A stretch of 64,000 nucleotides of DNA from Methylosarcina fibrata AML-C10 (GTDB lineage Bacteria > Pseudomonadota > Gammaproteobacteria > Methylococcales > Methylomonadaceae). Made by a program: the position numbers and the translations under genes. The stretch covers positions 1,385,902-1,449,901 of the forward strand of contig NZ_KB889965.1 of the NCBI RefSeq assembly GCF_000372865.1. The letters run 5' to 3'. Under the pieces are notes generated by a model that was not told the DNA's origin, ran no database searches, and was given only the letters and a program-made list of their open reading frames with translations. Positions 6,814-16,038 of this stretch are shown here, piece by piece; the stretch's first letter is position 1; each line of letters starts with the position of its first letter.

Positions 6814-9498
6814 ATGGGCCCTCACTACCTCAGTCGTTTTTTCACGCCGAAATCGGTGGCCATCGTCGGCGCCTCGGAGCGCCAGGACAGCGTGGGTTAC
6901 CGTTTGCTGCTCAACATGAAGGAAGCCGGATTCACCGGCGGTCTGTATCCGGTCAATCCTAAGCACGAGCAGCTGCTGGGTTTAAAAGCCTATCCCGACC
7001 TGAACGCCATTCCGGAAGATCTGGATCTGGCGGTCATTGCCACGCCGGCGGCCACCGTTCCCGGCATCGTCCGGCAATGCGGCGAAAAAAACGTGACTTC
7101 GGTCATCATCATCAGCGCCGGCTTTGTCGAACGGGATGCCGAAGGCAAACGGCTGCAACAGGAGCTGCTCGACATTGCCCATCGCTACGGCATCCGGATC
7201 ATCGGCCCGAACTGTCTCGGGGTGATTTGCCCGGGCGGCCGACTGAACGCCAGTTTCGCCGACGGCTCCGTCAAGGACGGCAATCTGGCCCTGCTTTCGC
7301 AGTCGGGAGCCGTGTGCACGGCCATTCTCGATTGGGCCAAGTCGCAGGATATCGGCTTTTCCACGGTGGTCTCGATGGGCGGCGCGGCCGATATCGATTT
7401 CGGCGAAGTGCTGGACTATCTGGCGACCGACAGCCAAACCACCGGCATCCTGATGTATGTCGAAGGCATACGCGACGCCCGGCGCTTTTTGAGCGGACTC
7501 AAGGCGGCGGCGCGATTAAAGCCGGTAATCCTGATCAAAGCCGGCCGCCATGAAACCGGCGGCAAGGCGGTGATGTCCCATACCGGCGCACTGGTCGGAG
7601 GCGACAATGTTTTCGATGCCGCCATCGAACGGGCCGGCGTCGTGCGGGTGTACAGCATCTCGTCGCTGTTTTCCGCGGCGCGCGTGCTGTCTCACAATTA
7701 CGAGGTCCGCGACGCCCGGCTGGCGATCATCACCAATGCCGGCGGCCCCGGCGTCATGAGCACCGACCGGGCCGAGGACGTCGGCGTCAAAATGGCCGTG
7801 CTGTCGGCCGAAAGCATCGATGCGCTGAATCTTGTCCTGCCGCCTCACTGGTCTCACGCCAATCCGGTCGACATCCTCGGCGACGCCACTTCCGAGCGCT
7901 ACCGGGAAGCGCTCGACGTTTGCCTCAAGGATGCCAACGTCGACGGGGTTCTGGTCATTCTGACGCCTCAAGCGATGACCGATCCTGCGCAAGTGGCCGA
8001 ATACATTATCGCCGGCGCCAAGGCCGGCAAAAAGCCGGTACTGGCGGCCTGGACCGGAGGCGCCCGGGTTCAGCAGGGCAGAAACCTGTTTGCCAACAGT
8101 CAAGTGGCTCACTTCAATACGCCGGAAACGGCGGTCGACGCCTTTTCGTTCCTGGCCAGCCATTCCCGCAATCAGATTCTGCTGAAACAAATCCCTTTAC
8201 CTGCCGATCAACCGGCGGCTCCGGACATCGCCGGCGCGCGCCTGATCATCGAACGGGTGTTGGCGGAAGGCCGTCAGGTTCTGACCGCCCAGCAAGCCAA
8301 GGCCATCCTGGCGGCCTTCCGTATCCCCGTCAATCCGACGATCAAGGCGGCCAGTGCCAAAGACGCCATGATCGTCGGCGAAACCCTGGGCTTTCCGGTG
8401 GTATTGAAAATCGACATGGCCGAATTCACCCACAAGTCCGACATCGGCGGCGTCAGGGTCAACATCGACAGCGTGCAGGAAATCTCGCGCAACTTTATCG
8501 AAATGGAGGCCGCGGTCCGGCAGAAACACCCGGACGTCAAGGAAATCGGCATTACCGTCGAACCGATGTTCCGCTCACGCAGCGGCCGCGAACTGATGAT
8601 CGGCGTGGTCCGGGATCCGGTGTTCGGGCCGGCGATCAGTTTCGGCCTGGGCGGCACAATGGTGGAAATTCTGCAGGATCGGGCCGTCGCCCTGCCCCCG
8701 CTGAATGCTTACATGGTGGAACAAATGATCGCCAAGACCAGAGCGGCCAAGTACATCGGTGCTTTCCGGCAATTACCGCCCGCCAACAGGCAAGCGCTGA
8801 TCGATGTGCTCTTGAAAGTTTCGATGCTGGTCAGCGAACTGCCGGAAATACTGGAACTGGACATCAATCCGTTGATCGTCGACGAACGCGGAGCCATCGC
8901 CGTAGACGCGCGCATCCGGGCGCAGTTGTCCAGCCAGTTGACGCCGTATTCGCATATGGCGATTCATCCTTATCCCCATGAACTCACCCGGCATTATCAG
9001 TTGCCCAACGGCACCAACATTGTCATCCGTCCGATTCGGCCGGAAGATGCGGTCATGGAAAAAGATTTCGTACACCGCTTGTCCGATCGCAGCAAATATT
9101 TCCGGTTCATGCGGGCATTGCAGGAATTGACTCCGGAAATGGTGGTGCGCTTTACCCAAATCGATTACGACAGGGAAATGGCCTTCGTCGCCGTCACCGC
9201 CGACGAACAACTCCCTGTCGAGCTCGGCGTCGGCCGTTATCTGATGAATCCGGACGGCCGTTCCGTGGAATTCGCGGTCGTCGTCGCCGACGACTGCCAG
9301 TGCCAGGGCATCGGCACGCGCCTGATGAAAACCCTGATGCAGACGGCCAAGGACAAAGGCATGCTGTTTTTCGAAGGCGAAGTCCTGGCGGTCAACAAAC
9401 CGATGTTGTCGATGATCAGGAAACTGGGCTTCAGCATCGAGACCATCCCCGGCGACAGTGAAGTCGTTCACGTCGTCAAGGATTTAAGGAATCTCTAA
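6814..9498 (+). CDS. Acyl-CoA synthetase (NDP-forming)-like protein with C-terminal GNAT acetyltransferase (Pat/PatZ type)
   Basis: 894 residues, the length of Salmonella Pat / E. coli PatZ (YfiQ), which acetylate lysines of acetyl-CoA synthetase and other enzymes. Order of domains: CoA-binding Rossmann fold (about 8-130, KSVAIVGASERQDSVG), succinyl-CoA-ligase-like part with SHTGALVGG near residue 256, ATP-grasp half (about 480-700, VLKIDMAEFTHKSDIGG), and a GNAT domain (about 735-890, with QCQGIGTRLMKTLM as the acetyl-CoA loop). The SHTGA histidine is present, so ligase activity cannot be excluded from sequence alone. The gene is monocistronic, and an insertion-sequence graveyard begins immediately after its stop codon. 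Confidence 0.88.
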   Translation: MGPHYLSRFFTPKSVAIVGASERQDSVGYRLLLNMKEAGFTGGLYPVNPKHEQLLGLKAYPDLNAIPEDLDLAVIATPAATVPGIVRQCGEKNVTSVIIISAGFVERDAEGKRLQQELLDIAHRYGIRIIGPNCLGVICPGGRLNASFADGSVKDGNLALLSQSGAVCTAILDWAKSQDIGFSTVVSMGGAADIDFGEVLDYLATDSQTTGILMYVEGIRDARRFLSGLKAAARLKPVILIKAGRHETGGKAVMSHTGALVGGDNVFDAAIERAGVVRVYSISSLFSAARVLSHNYEVRDARLAIITNAGGPGVMSTDRAEDVGVKMAVLSAESIDALNLVLPPHWSHANPVDILGDATSERYREALDVCLKDANVDGVLVILTPQAMTDPAQVAEYIIAGAKAGKKPVLAAWTGGARVQQGRNLFANSQVAHFNTPETAVDAFSFLASHSRNQILLKQIPLPADQPAAPDIAGARLIIERVLAEGRQVLTAQQAKAILAAFRIPVNPTIKAASAKDAMIVGETLGFPVVLKIDMAEFTHKSDIGGVRVNIDSVQEISRNFIEMEAAVRQKHPDVKEIGITVEPMFRSRSGRELMIGVVRDPVFGPAISFGLGGTMVEILQDRAVALPPLNAYMVEQMIAKTRAAKYIGAFRQLPPANRQALIDVLLKVSMLVSELPEILELDINPLIVDERGAIAVDARIRAQLSSQLTPYSHMAIHPYPHELTRHYQLPNGTNIVIRPIRPEDAVMEKDFVHRLSDRSKYFRFMRALQELTPEMVVRFTQIDYDREMAFVAVTADEQLPVELGVGRYLMNPDGRSVEFAVVVADDCQCQGIGTRLMKTLMQTAKDKGMLFFEGEVLAVNKPMLSMIRKLGFSIETIPGDSEVVHVVKDLRNL

Positions 9499-9525
9499 CA
9501 ACATGCTGCCAAATTTCCGGTTAAA

Positions 9526-9690
9526 CACTTGTGTTGCTTGGTGAATGTTTCTCGAAGCGCCTATTATGACTGGTTAGATCGACCTCCGACGACGACCGAA
9601 AAAGAGGATCGAGCGTTGACGGGTGATTGTTAAGGCTTTCAAAAAGAGTCGGGCAAGTTATGGAACCCGACGGCTGAAAAGTTGGTTTGC
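9526..9690 (+). pseudogene. Relic of an IS3-family transposase (OrfB N-terminal part)
   Basis: The frame around 9530-9620 reads VNVSRSAYYDWLDRPP followed by TEKEDRALT, typical of the start of IS3-family OrfB. A frameshift near 9620 then moves to IVKAFKKSRASYGTRRLKSW, the HTH_21-like RYGxRR segment of the same family. The similarity ends at about 9690 where an unrelated transposase fragment begins. No DDE residues or terminal repeats remain, so it is dead. Confidence 0.7.
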
Positions 9691-9930
9691 ACGGATGAAT
9701 ACGCCATTTATAACACGCTGCCCTCCTGGGGTTATGAATATAAAACGGTCAATTATGGACAAGGCGGATATGCCCGCGGCGAAGATGACGACGGATTTCA
9801 TGAAGTTCATGTCAATACGATGGAGGTTTTTGGTCTTTATTTGTGGTCTCGGTTACGCCCGCATCGGGGAATTTCGCAAGAAAAACCGCTCTTTAACCGG
9901 GCTTTTTCGAATTCATATACAACATGAAGA
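9682..9930 (+). pseudogene. Relic of an IS1595/ISXO2-like transposase (C-terminal part)
   Basis: The 81-codon frame carries TDEYAIYNTLPSWGYEYKT, then DGFHEVHVNTMEVFG and LRPHRGISQEK. These are the conserved end of ISXO2-like DDE domains, in which HVNTMEGFW contains the final glutamate region. The N-terminal helix-turn-helix and first catalytic Asp are missing. It is fused directly to the IS3 relic, which suggests two successive insertions followed by deletion. Confidence 0.72.
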
Positions 9931-9969
9931 AAAGAGGGAAATCCGTGCTCCAATCGCTACTGCAAACAC

Positions 9970-11712
9970 TTATTGCTTAAGACCTTGGAATACATATTGA
10001 GCCAATGTCTTTAGGTACAAGAGCTCCGATTCAAAAGACTCCAATTCAATCGACCAGCCATAAGCATATTCGTACCAGCAAGCCCATATGGAAAACACAG
10101 CACAAATCATGAATGCATAGATCAAACGATTTATACTTTCTAATGGTTTATTTTCCATGGCGTTGGTCGCCTTAACCGTTAACTCTAAGTCATTGCATTC
10201 ATTAGAAGAGCCGGGAGATGCAAGACGGAACCACATAAGCACCCGCAGCACAGAACGTGGAATCCGGTCTAGGGAGACCAGATTAAGCAGAACTTGAATC
10301 GAGTAAACGCCGCTCAGCAGAACAGCCAATGAACCAACCCCAATAGCTGCTATGGATGGCAGTGTATAGAAACTGCAGAAGACGACTATAATCAGCGTAA
10401 GAAAGAGGAAGCTTGTTTTTAAATTCGTGTTGGACCACCGAAAACCGCTAAGTCGCCGAACTACTAAATAGATCATCAGCACATGAAACACATAGGATCC
10501 AAAAAACGCGATACCTGCACCCTTCAAACTAAAATGACTCACGCATAACCATGCAAGCCCCAGATAGACCAAAGTCCAGGCCAACTCGGAAATAATCAGT
10601 AGATTTTGCATACCCTTAGCAACAATGATGAAACCCATTGGCCAGGAAATCACGCGAAGCGTCATGCCCAGACATAACCAGCGCAAAATTTCCACCGCAC
10701 CTTCGAATTTAGGAGTATAGAAAAGTGTTATGACGAGCGACGCAAATGTTAGAGTTGCTATCACACCGGGACCGGCCAATAACAAACTGACATATGCCTG
10801 TTCATTGACTACCCGGTTGCATTCGGCATTGTCTTTTGCGATGGCTGTTAACCGCGGGTAGAAATCCGCGCCCATGGCCTGCAGAATGAACCCGATATAT
10901 AACCCGCCCAGCGTCCAGGCAGATTGATACAATCCAGCGGCGTCGAAACCGACTTTGCGAACGATGATAAGACGCACCACATAGGCTGCCCCGGTCATCA
11001 GCAAACCACTGACCATGAAAGCAAAGCCAAGCTTCAACAAAGCAGCCGCTTCCTGACCCATCTGGGCAGTCGAAATTGAAGTGGTTTCTATTGGTATCTT
11101 CCGGCTATACCACCAAGATGTCAGAAGAGACAGTGCGGCAATCAGCATGAGTGAAGGAACCACACCTTTTTCGCGAAGAAAATATACCAAAGGGATAGTG
11201 ATCAGAGTACCCAGAAGTGTACCCAATATGCCCATCTTGGCCAAATCAGATATTTGCCGCATACCCTGAATCAGAGCTCCCTGACCTGCGGATAACAGAT
11301 TGAAGAATACGACGACTGACAGCAACGCAATAGCGGTTACGTGTTGATCGTTACCAAAGGTCAAAGTTGACACCGGCCTGGAAAAGCCGATCAGAAAAAC
11401 AGCACCAAGCAACCCCAGAAAGATCGATATTCGTCGCAGCACTGTCGCAGTTCGAGCAATCTTCTCTGTATCGTCCGATCCAACCGCCTCGGCAATCTGA
11501 CGAACACCACTGTTGTTAATACCCATGCCAGCTATGCTTATCGTAAAATCGGTTATCGATCCATACAAACCCATCAATCCGACACCGGATGGCCCCAGCA
11601 ATATTGCCATAGCTTTTGTACGAACGACGCCAATGGCGATATTGATTATCGAGGATCCGCCGATTAACGCCGAGGACTTTAAAATTTGTCCGTAGGTGTG
11701 TTTTTCAGCCAT
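9970..11712 (-). CDS. Wzx-like polysaccharide flippase (MATE/MOP superfamily)
   Basis: 580-residue inner-membrane protein with about 12-14 hydrophobic segments. The start (SSALIGGSSIINIAIGVVRTK) and the stretch LLGPSGVGLMGLYGSITDF are typical of O-antigen and enterobacterial-common-antigen translocases (WzxE-like), which flip lipid-linked oligosaccharides to the periplasm. It is about 150 residues longer than WzxE: a poorly conserved C-terminal cytoplasmic stretch is followed by one more hydrophobic segment near residue 540. Codon use is more AT-rich than in neighbouring genes, and the gene is hemmed in by IS relics on both sides. That fits a transferred surface-polysaccharide gene. No glycosyltransferase partner is visible in the window. 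Confidence 0.85.
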   Translation of the reverse strand: MAEKHTYGQILKSSALIGGSSIINIAIGVVRTKAMAILLGPSGVGLMGLYGSITDFTISIAGMGINNSGVRQIAEAVGSDDTEKIARTATVLRRISIFLGLLGAVFLIGFSRPVSTLTFGNDQHVTAIALLSVVVFFNLLSAGQGALIQGMRQISDLAKMGILGTLLGTLITIPLVYFLREKGVVPSLMLIAALSLLTSWWYSRKIPIETTSISTAQMGQEAAALLKLGFAFMVSGLLMTGAAYVVRLIIVRKVGFDAAGLYQSAWTLGGLYIGFILQAMGADFYPRLTAIAKDNAECNRVVNEQAYVSLLLAGPGVIATLTFASLVITLFYTPKFEGAVEILRWLCLGMTLRVISWPMGFIIVAKGMQNLLIISELAWTLVYLGLAWLCVSHFSLKGAGIAFFGSYVFHVLMIYLVVRRLSGFRWSNTNLKTSFLFLTLIIVVFCSFYTLPSIAAIGVGSLAVLLSGVYSIQVLLNLVSLDRIPRSVLRVLMWFRLASPGSSNECNDLELTVKATNAMENKPLESINRLIYAFMICAVFSIWACWYEYAYGWSIELESFESELLYLKTLAQYVFQGLKQ

Positions 11713-11880
11713 TACAATTCCTGAATAGAAATATCTTCAACATAAGAACAAACTTCAAGTCGAAAACTTGTAATTATAGCTCAGACAAAAAACCGCTCTT
11801 AAAGTGATTTGTAATCGAAGCGTCGGCTAAAAAATTTAGAGAAGGATAAAGCGTCATATCCAAAGGAGAATGGATATTTA

Positions 11881-12815
11881 GAGCATTTTCAGATTGAATT
11901 AATGGCAACTTCTATCGGTAAGAAGCATCGAAGATTTATTTGAAGGAGAGAACCTCGTGCCTCAAGCTCATTCGATGGATTTGCGCCAGCGGATGATCGA
12001 AGCCCGCGAGGAAGGACAGACTGTAGCCCAGGTGGCGAAACGCTTCGCGGTCGGCCCGTTCTTTATTGAAAAGTTGCCGCAGCGGTGGCGGGAGTGCGGT
12101 ACGCTGGAAGCCAAACCCCACGGCGGCGGAGACTAGCCCAAGCTATCCCCCGAACAGGACGAGAGGCGGCATACCCTGTTGAGAAAGAAGTCCGATACGA
12201 CGCCGGTCGAGTTGCGGCAGAAGTTGGGGATCCAGGTTCACCTCTCGACGCTCTGGTATCGTCTTCGGCGTCTGGGCCCGACGTCTAAAAAAACACTGAC
12301 AGCGGCCGAGCAAGAGTGTGAGGGCAGGCGCCTTCAGCGCGATGCCTGGCAAGCCGCGCAGCCGATGCTGGATCCGGCCCGACTGGTCTTCGTTGATGAG
12401 ACCGGTCTCGATACGGCCATGGTGCGCCGCACCGGCTGGGGCGACTGCGGACAGCGGGTTCGCGGTTCGTCTTCACAGAAGCATTGGCATACGAGCACGT
12501 TCGTGGCCGTCTTAGGCCAGCGGGGATTGACCGCCCCGATGGTGAGCCGGGGACCGATGGACGGGTCCCTGTTCAAGCCGTAGGTGCAGGCGTTCCTCTG
12601 TCCGACGCTCGCACCGGGCGACATCGTGATCTGGGATAACTTGTCATCCCATCCGGTGGCGGCGGTTCGCGAGGCCATTGAAGCGGTCGGAGCGGTTCTC
12701 AAACCCTTGCCGCCTTACAGTCCGGATTTCAATCCCATCGAACAGTTCTCCTTCAAGTAAACCTTCGCTGCCTCTTACCGGCAGAAGTTGCCATTAATTC
12801 AATTTGAAAATACTC
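11881..12815 (+). mobile_element. IS630-family insertion sequence, inactive, with complete ends
   Basis: 935-bp element bounded by 33-bp imperfect inverted repeats (11881-11913 and 12783-12815). Reading inward, the two ends differ at only two positions. A TA dinucleotide flanks each side (11879-11880 and 12816-12817), the target duplication expected of IS630/Tc1-type elements. The single transposase frame inside has internal amber codons, so the element cannot move on its own. Confidence 0.88.
11957..12760 (+). pseudogene. IS630-family transposase with two internal stop codons
   Basis: A single frame from GTG at 11957 runs without frameshift to TAA at 12758-12760. It is interrupted by TAG at 12134 and TAG at 12581. 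The N-terminal helix-turn-helix (MDLRQRMIEAREEGQTVAQV), the first Asp motif VFVDETGLDTAMVRR, the second Asp motif IVIWDNLSSHP and the PPYSPDFNPIEQ glutamate motif are all recognisable. The TAA itself may be premature, because coding-like residues continue for about 15 codons. The catalytic triad is intact, so decay is recent. Confidence 0.88.
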
Positions 12816-12890
12816 TAGAAGGGACCCATGAAGGATATGGTCTTTCTGCTTTCGCGTTAATGAGCAATAGCTATGAGTAAGACAGACGGG

Positions 12891-13292
12891 CTATTCCACC
12901 ACCTTCGTCTGCTTGCCGCAACGCCAATGAGCGGTATTAAAATCGATTTTATTCATGGCCTGTTTTTCCATGCATTGCCAGTACGCTGCCGGTTTCAGCT
13001 TCTCCTCGCAGGCCGTGGACAGAGACGTTACCTCGGTTTTGGTATTGCCCTGAGCCTTTTCCTGTTGATCGAAAAGTTTGGTGGCGCGCAGGCAGAGTTG
13101 GTAAGCTTCGCTCTGCGATTCGCCGGAACCGGTATCTCCCGGTGAAGTTTTCACGGGCTCGGCGCTGGGCGGCAACGCCCCGGCGAAACGAATCGGCGCG
13201 GATTCCGGCGGTTGAACTTCGGTAGGTGCCTCGGTCTTGCCAACGATCGGTAAAACCATCATCAAAATAAATCCCGCAATTAATTTGTGCAT
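12891..13292 (-). CDS. Small secreted protein of unknown function
   Basis: 133 residues. AAAGGAG stands 7 bases before the ATG. A signal peptide (MHKLIAGFILMMVLPIVG) precedes a proline-rich linker and a C-terminal part with four cysteines in CLRAT, ACEEKL, QCMEKQ and RCGKQ. These could form two disulfides in the periplasm. No family is recognised. It lies just beyond the IS630 element and is transcribed towards it. Confidence 0.6.
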   Translation of the reverse strand: MHKLIAGFILMMVLPIVGKTEAPTEVQPPESAPIRFAGALPPSAEPVKTSPGDTGSGESQSEAYQLCLRATKLFDQQEKAQGNTKTEVTSLSTACEEKLKPAAYWQCMEKQAMNKIDFNTAHWRCGKQTKVVE

Positions 13293-13649
13293 GGGAAAAC
13301 TCCTTTAAAAAACGGGTTTCAAGAATAAAACGATGCACTGTTGGAATTCGACATCGTTTCTATACCTCCTATATAAACCCTTCCTCTCAGGCAGTCCGTA
13401 CGTTTCCGCACACAGTCTTCCGGCACGTCCTCTCCCGAACATGGTCGAAGAACTCCAGACCGTCGGCTTCCGATAATCAAGGCCGGAGCCGGAACAGAAA
13501 ACCCGGCGGGTCTTTCATTTTTACGGCCAATTTCACGACTACAAATCAGTTTTGCCGCTTTCAAGGGCCAGCAAAGGCGAACGAATCTGCCTCCATTCGC
13601 GATAAGCCCACCTTCCATCTCCGCTCGGCAATCGATCAATGATACCGGA
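13293..13649. other. Intergenic region, no gene recognised
   Basis: About 357 bases between the sulfotransferase-like gene and the small secreted protein, both on the minus strand. A minus-strand open frame extends into it from inside the sulfotransferase gene but has no start signal of its own and resembles nothing. The sequence near 13300-13340 must contain the promoter or leader of the small secreted protein. Confidence 0.4.
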
Positions 13650-14921
13650 TCATGGCTTGAATTCACCGGATTCGGATATTGTCCCGGTTTTGACATCGGG
13701 CGCCGAGTCGGACGCGCAATCTTCCGGAGTGGGAATGGGCTCGAAATGGTAGTTGTAAGCCCTTTTTTCATTCCTGCCGTAATTGAGATAGTGTTGAATG
13801 GGATCGACGCCGGCGTGCAGCACATCTCGGTTGATTAACAGATAAGACAGCACGTCGAAATCGGCCGGAAGATCGGGGTGATCTTTGGCCTCGCTCCGAG
13901 CGGCAACGCGAATGGCATGGGCAATGAGGGATTCCGTTTCGTCTCTGAAAGTTTTCAGTTTTTCAATCGCCCAGTTCAAAACTTGTTTTTCCACCGTGTT
14001 TTTTTGTTTCTCTTCCTCGTTCAATCGAACGATCGGTTCATTCTTGCCGGAAGAATACGGCAGCACCGACACGACGGGTTGATCCTCGAAAAAATAAGTA
14101 TTTACCCAATGGACCTCGGGATTGAATCGTTCCTGCAATAAGTCGACGGTGGCCTGGCTGTACGAAGCCGGTTCCCCTCTGGCATCAGGATTGGCATAGA
14201 TCAACAGGTCGGACAGTTCCATCGAGTAGGCCGCTCCCAGCGCTTTATTGACGGCAATCAAAATCTTGCGTTCTTCCTGGGTCAAACTGCGGTTGACTTG
14301 CCGGCTCTGGTCTCTGGGATCAATCCTGAAGGACGGATCGACGCCGAGAATGTCCAGAAATCCCCTGATCAAGTGAGCGCGTGCCTGGTCATAATGGACT
14401 ACCTGAAGGTTCGACCGGGGCATTTCGGTCGCTATTCTCAAGAGAGATCGTCCATGTTGCCAGAATGCCTTGGTCACCCAGTCATCGAATAATTGATGCG
14501 CTCCATGACGTTTAATGATTTGGTCGTAGGCGGACTGAAAGAAGGGAATCACATTGCGCACGTAGAAAATGACCTTCAATTGCACGCCGATTCTTAGCGA
14601 CGATTCATAGAGACGTTTCCAGCCGCCGGCGTTCAGTTCCGCCAAAAATTCGCTCGAACAAATGGCGTTGTCGCACCGTCCGAAGTAGCTTAGCAGCAGA
14701 TTGTCGACGTCATCGTCCGCAAAAGTCGACGACGACATCAGATCGTACAACAGCCGGCCATTGGCATTGGCGATCTCATGCTCATGTTCGACAGGATACC
14801 GGTTCTCATAAGCAAATCCGAGATGTTCGAGTCGGGATACGTTGAAATAAAAAAAATTCTGTAAAGCGCTGGAACCTGTTTTTGAGCCTCCCGCATGAAC
14901 GAATAAAGTTTTGTCAGCCAT
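13650..14921 (-). CDS. Sulfotransferase-like protein with a C-terminal glycan-associated repeat
   Basis: 423 residues. The N-terminus FVHAGGSKTGSSALQNFF matches the 5'-phosphosulfate-binding loop of PAPS-dependent sulfotransferases. The 3'-phosphate-binding region may be VIFYVRNVIPFFQSAYDQ (about residues 130-147). The C-terminal FDVLSYLLINRDVL then HYLNYGRNEKRAY is the short repeat often found at the ends of bacterial surface glycosyltransferases and autotransporter-like proteins. It may sulfate a surface glycan, which fits the Wzx-like gene 2 kb away, but that is inference. I start at the ATG at 14921 (MADKTLF); a TTG 14 codons upstream is the alternative. Confidence 0.65.
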   Translation of the reverse strand: MADKTLFVHAGGSKTGSSALQNFFYFNVSRLEHLGFAYENRYPVEHEHEIANANGRLLYDLMSSSTFADDDVDNLLLSYFGRCDNAICSSEFLAELNAGGWKRLYESSLRIGVQLKVIFYVRNVIPFFQSAYDQIIKRHGAHQLFDDWVTKAFWQHGRSLLRIATEMPRSNLQVVHYDQARAHLIRGFLDILGVDPSFRIDPRDQSRQVNRSLTQEERKILIAVNKALGAAYSMELSDLLIYANPDARGEPASYSQATVDLLQERFNPEVHWVNTYFFEDQPVVSVLPYSSGKNEPIVRLNEEEKQKNTVEKQVLNWAIEKLKTFRDETESLIAHAIRVAARSEAKDHPDLPADFDVLSYLLINRDVLHAGVDPIQHYLNYGRNEKRAYNYHFEPIPTPEDCASDSAPDVKTGTISESGEFKP

Positions 14922-15342
14922 TATGAAATTTTTCAGTAACCGTGAATGAGAATGGAACCGCAAGAGCGACTAATCCTGGGCATTCGGCCTCCGCCATTTG
15001 TTAAACGACGCCGAATAGTCGGACAATATCAAAGATGTGTCAACTTCCGCTCCGGCATAAATACAGCCGTTAAAATACCCGCCTGAATTCATGCCCGTGC
15101 AGTATACCCTAACCTGAAGGCCCGAAAAACCGAACGCCATCGTTCGAATGAAGCGAGCCTCCGGGGAGCGGCTTCCCTTTCAATGAGCGTCTGTTCCGAC
15201 GGAATTTATTGGGCGGCAAAAGAGTCGGATAAATAAAAGGAGCCTTCTTCCTGCAAACCCTCAACGGCAGCGAAGTCGTCGGTTAGCGCTACGGCATGGC
15301 CCCGGCCGGATCGTAGCCTGTATCTTTTCTGAAAATGGAGGC
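14922..15342. other. Divergent intergenic region, no gene recognised
   Basis: 421 bases between the minus-strand sulfotransferase-like gene and the plus-strand OmpA-family gene. It must contain both promoters. I see no open frame with family similarity, no long hairpin and no repeat. The region just before 15343 carries GGAGG as the ribosome-binding site of the OmpA-family gene. Confidence 0.4.
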
Positions 15343-15936
15343 ATGAGCATGATGAATTCATCTCCCTTTCGTCCTACCGGCTTATCCTTGTTTCTATTGC
15401 TGGCCTGGACCGGTTTGACTACGGCGCCGGCGCAGGAAAAACAGCCCCCGCCGGACACTGAAAAGAAACAGATCGAGCTCGAGAGAAAACAGCTCGAACT
15501 GGAAAAAAAACAGTTGGATCTGCAACGCCGGCAGTTGCAGCTCGAGGAAGCGGCCCGCAAGGAACTTCAGTTACAGGAAACCGAAAAGGCCGTGACCATG
15601 AAGCTGGAAAGCGACGTGCTGTTCGATTTCGGTAAAGCCGAGATCAAGCCCGAGGCGGAGCAGACGCTCGATAAGGTCGGGACGGTGATTGCCCAGTTCC
15701 CGGAAGGCCGGGTGCGCATCGAAGGTCACACCGACTCCAAAGGTTCCCGGAAAGTAAACCGCGAGCTTTCCAAACGCCGCGCCGAAGCGGTAAAAGACTG
15801 GCTGGTCAAGAAAAAGGACATCCCCGAATCGATCATTACAACCGTCGGCTTCGGAGAGATGAAGCCCGCCGCGCCGAACGCCAGCCCGGATGGCCGACAG
15901 CAGAACCGACGCGTCGAGATCACGGTGGAAAAATAA
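15343..15936 (+). CDS. OmpA-family peptidoglycan-binding protein with coiled coil
   Basis: 197 residues. A signal peptide ends near TTAPAQE (about residue 30). A highly charged heptad-like region follows (about 36-80, repeats of ERKQLELEKKQLDLQRRQ), then an OmpA C-terminal domain (about 85-197). The domain has FDFGKAEIKPEAEQTL, RIEGHTDSKGS and LSKRRAEAV, the residues that grip diaminopimelate in peptidoglycan. It probably sits in the periplasm, with the coiled coil acting as spacer or partner-binding arm. No beta-barrel is present. It may start at the second methionine (MMNSS). Confidence 0.85.
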   Translation: MSMMNSSPFRPTGLSLFLLLAWTGLTTAPAQEKQPPPDTEKKQIELERKQLELEKKQLDLQRRQLQLEEAARKELQLQETEKAVTMKLESDVLFDFGKAEIKPEAEQTLDKVGTVIAQFPEGRVRIEGHTDSKGSRKVNRELSKRRAEAVKDWLVKKKDIPESIITTVGFGEMKPAAPNASPDGRQQNRRVEITVEK

Positions 15937-16038
15937 GGATTGACCGCTGTCGAAAGACGCCTCTTTTCGCCCGGCGGCTCAAAATATCTTTCTCGCCGAT
16001 TTTATACGACGGTTTACTCAGCCCCGGAGAGTCCTCGA

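Noticed and set aside
13319-13825. 168-codon minus-strand open frame overlapping the sulfotransferase-like gene
   Set aside because: No ribosome-binding site or family similarity, and it overlaps a better-supported gene in another frame.
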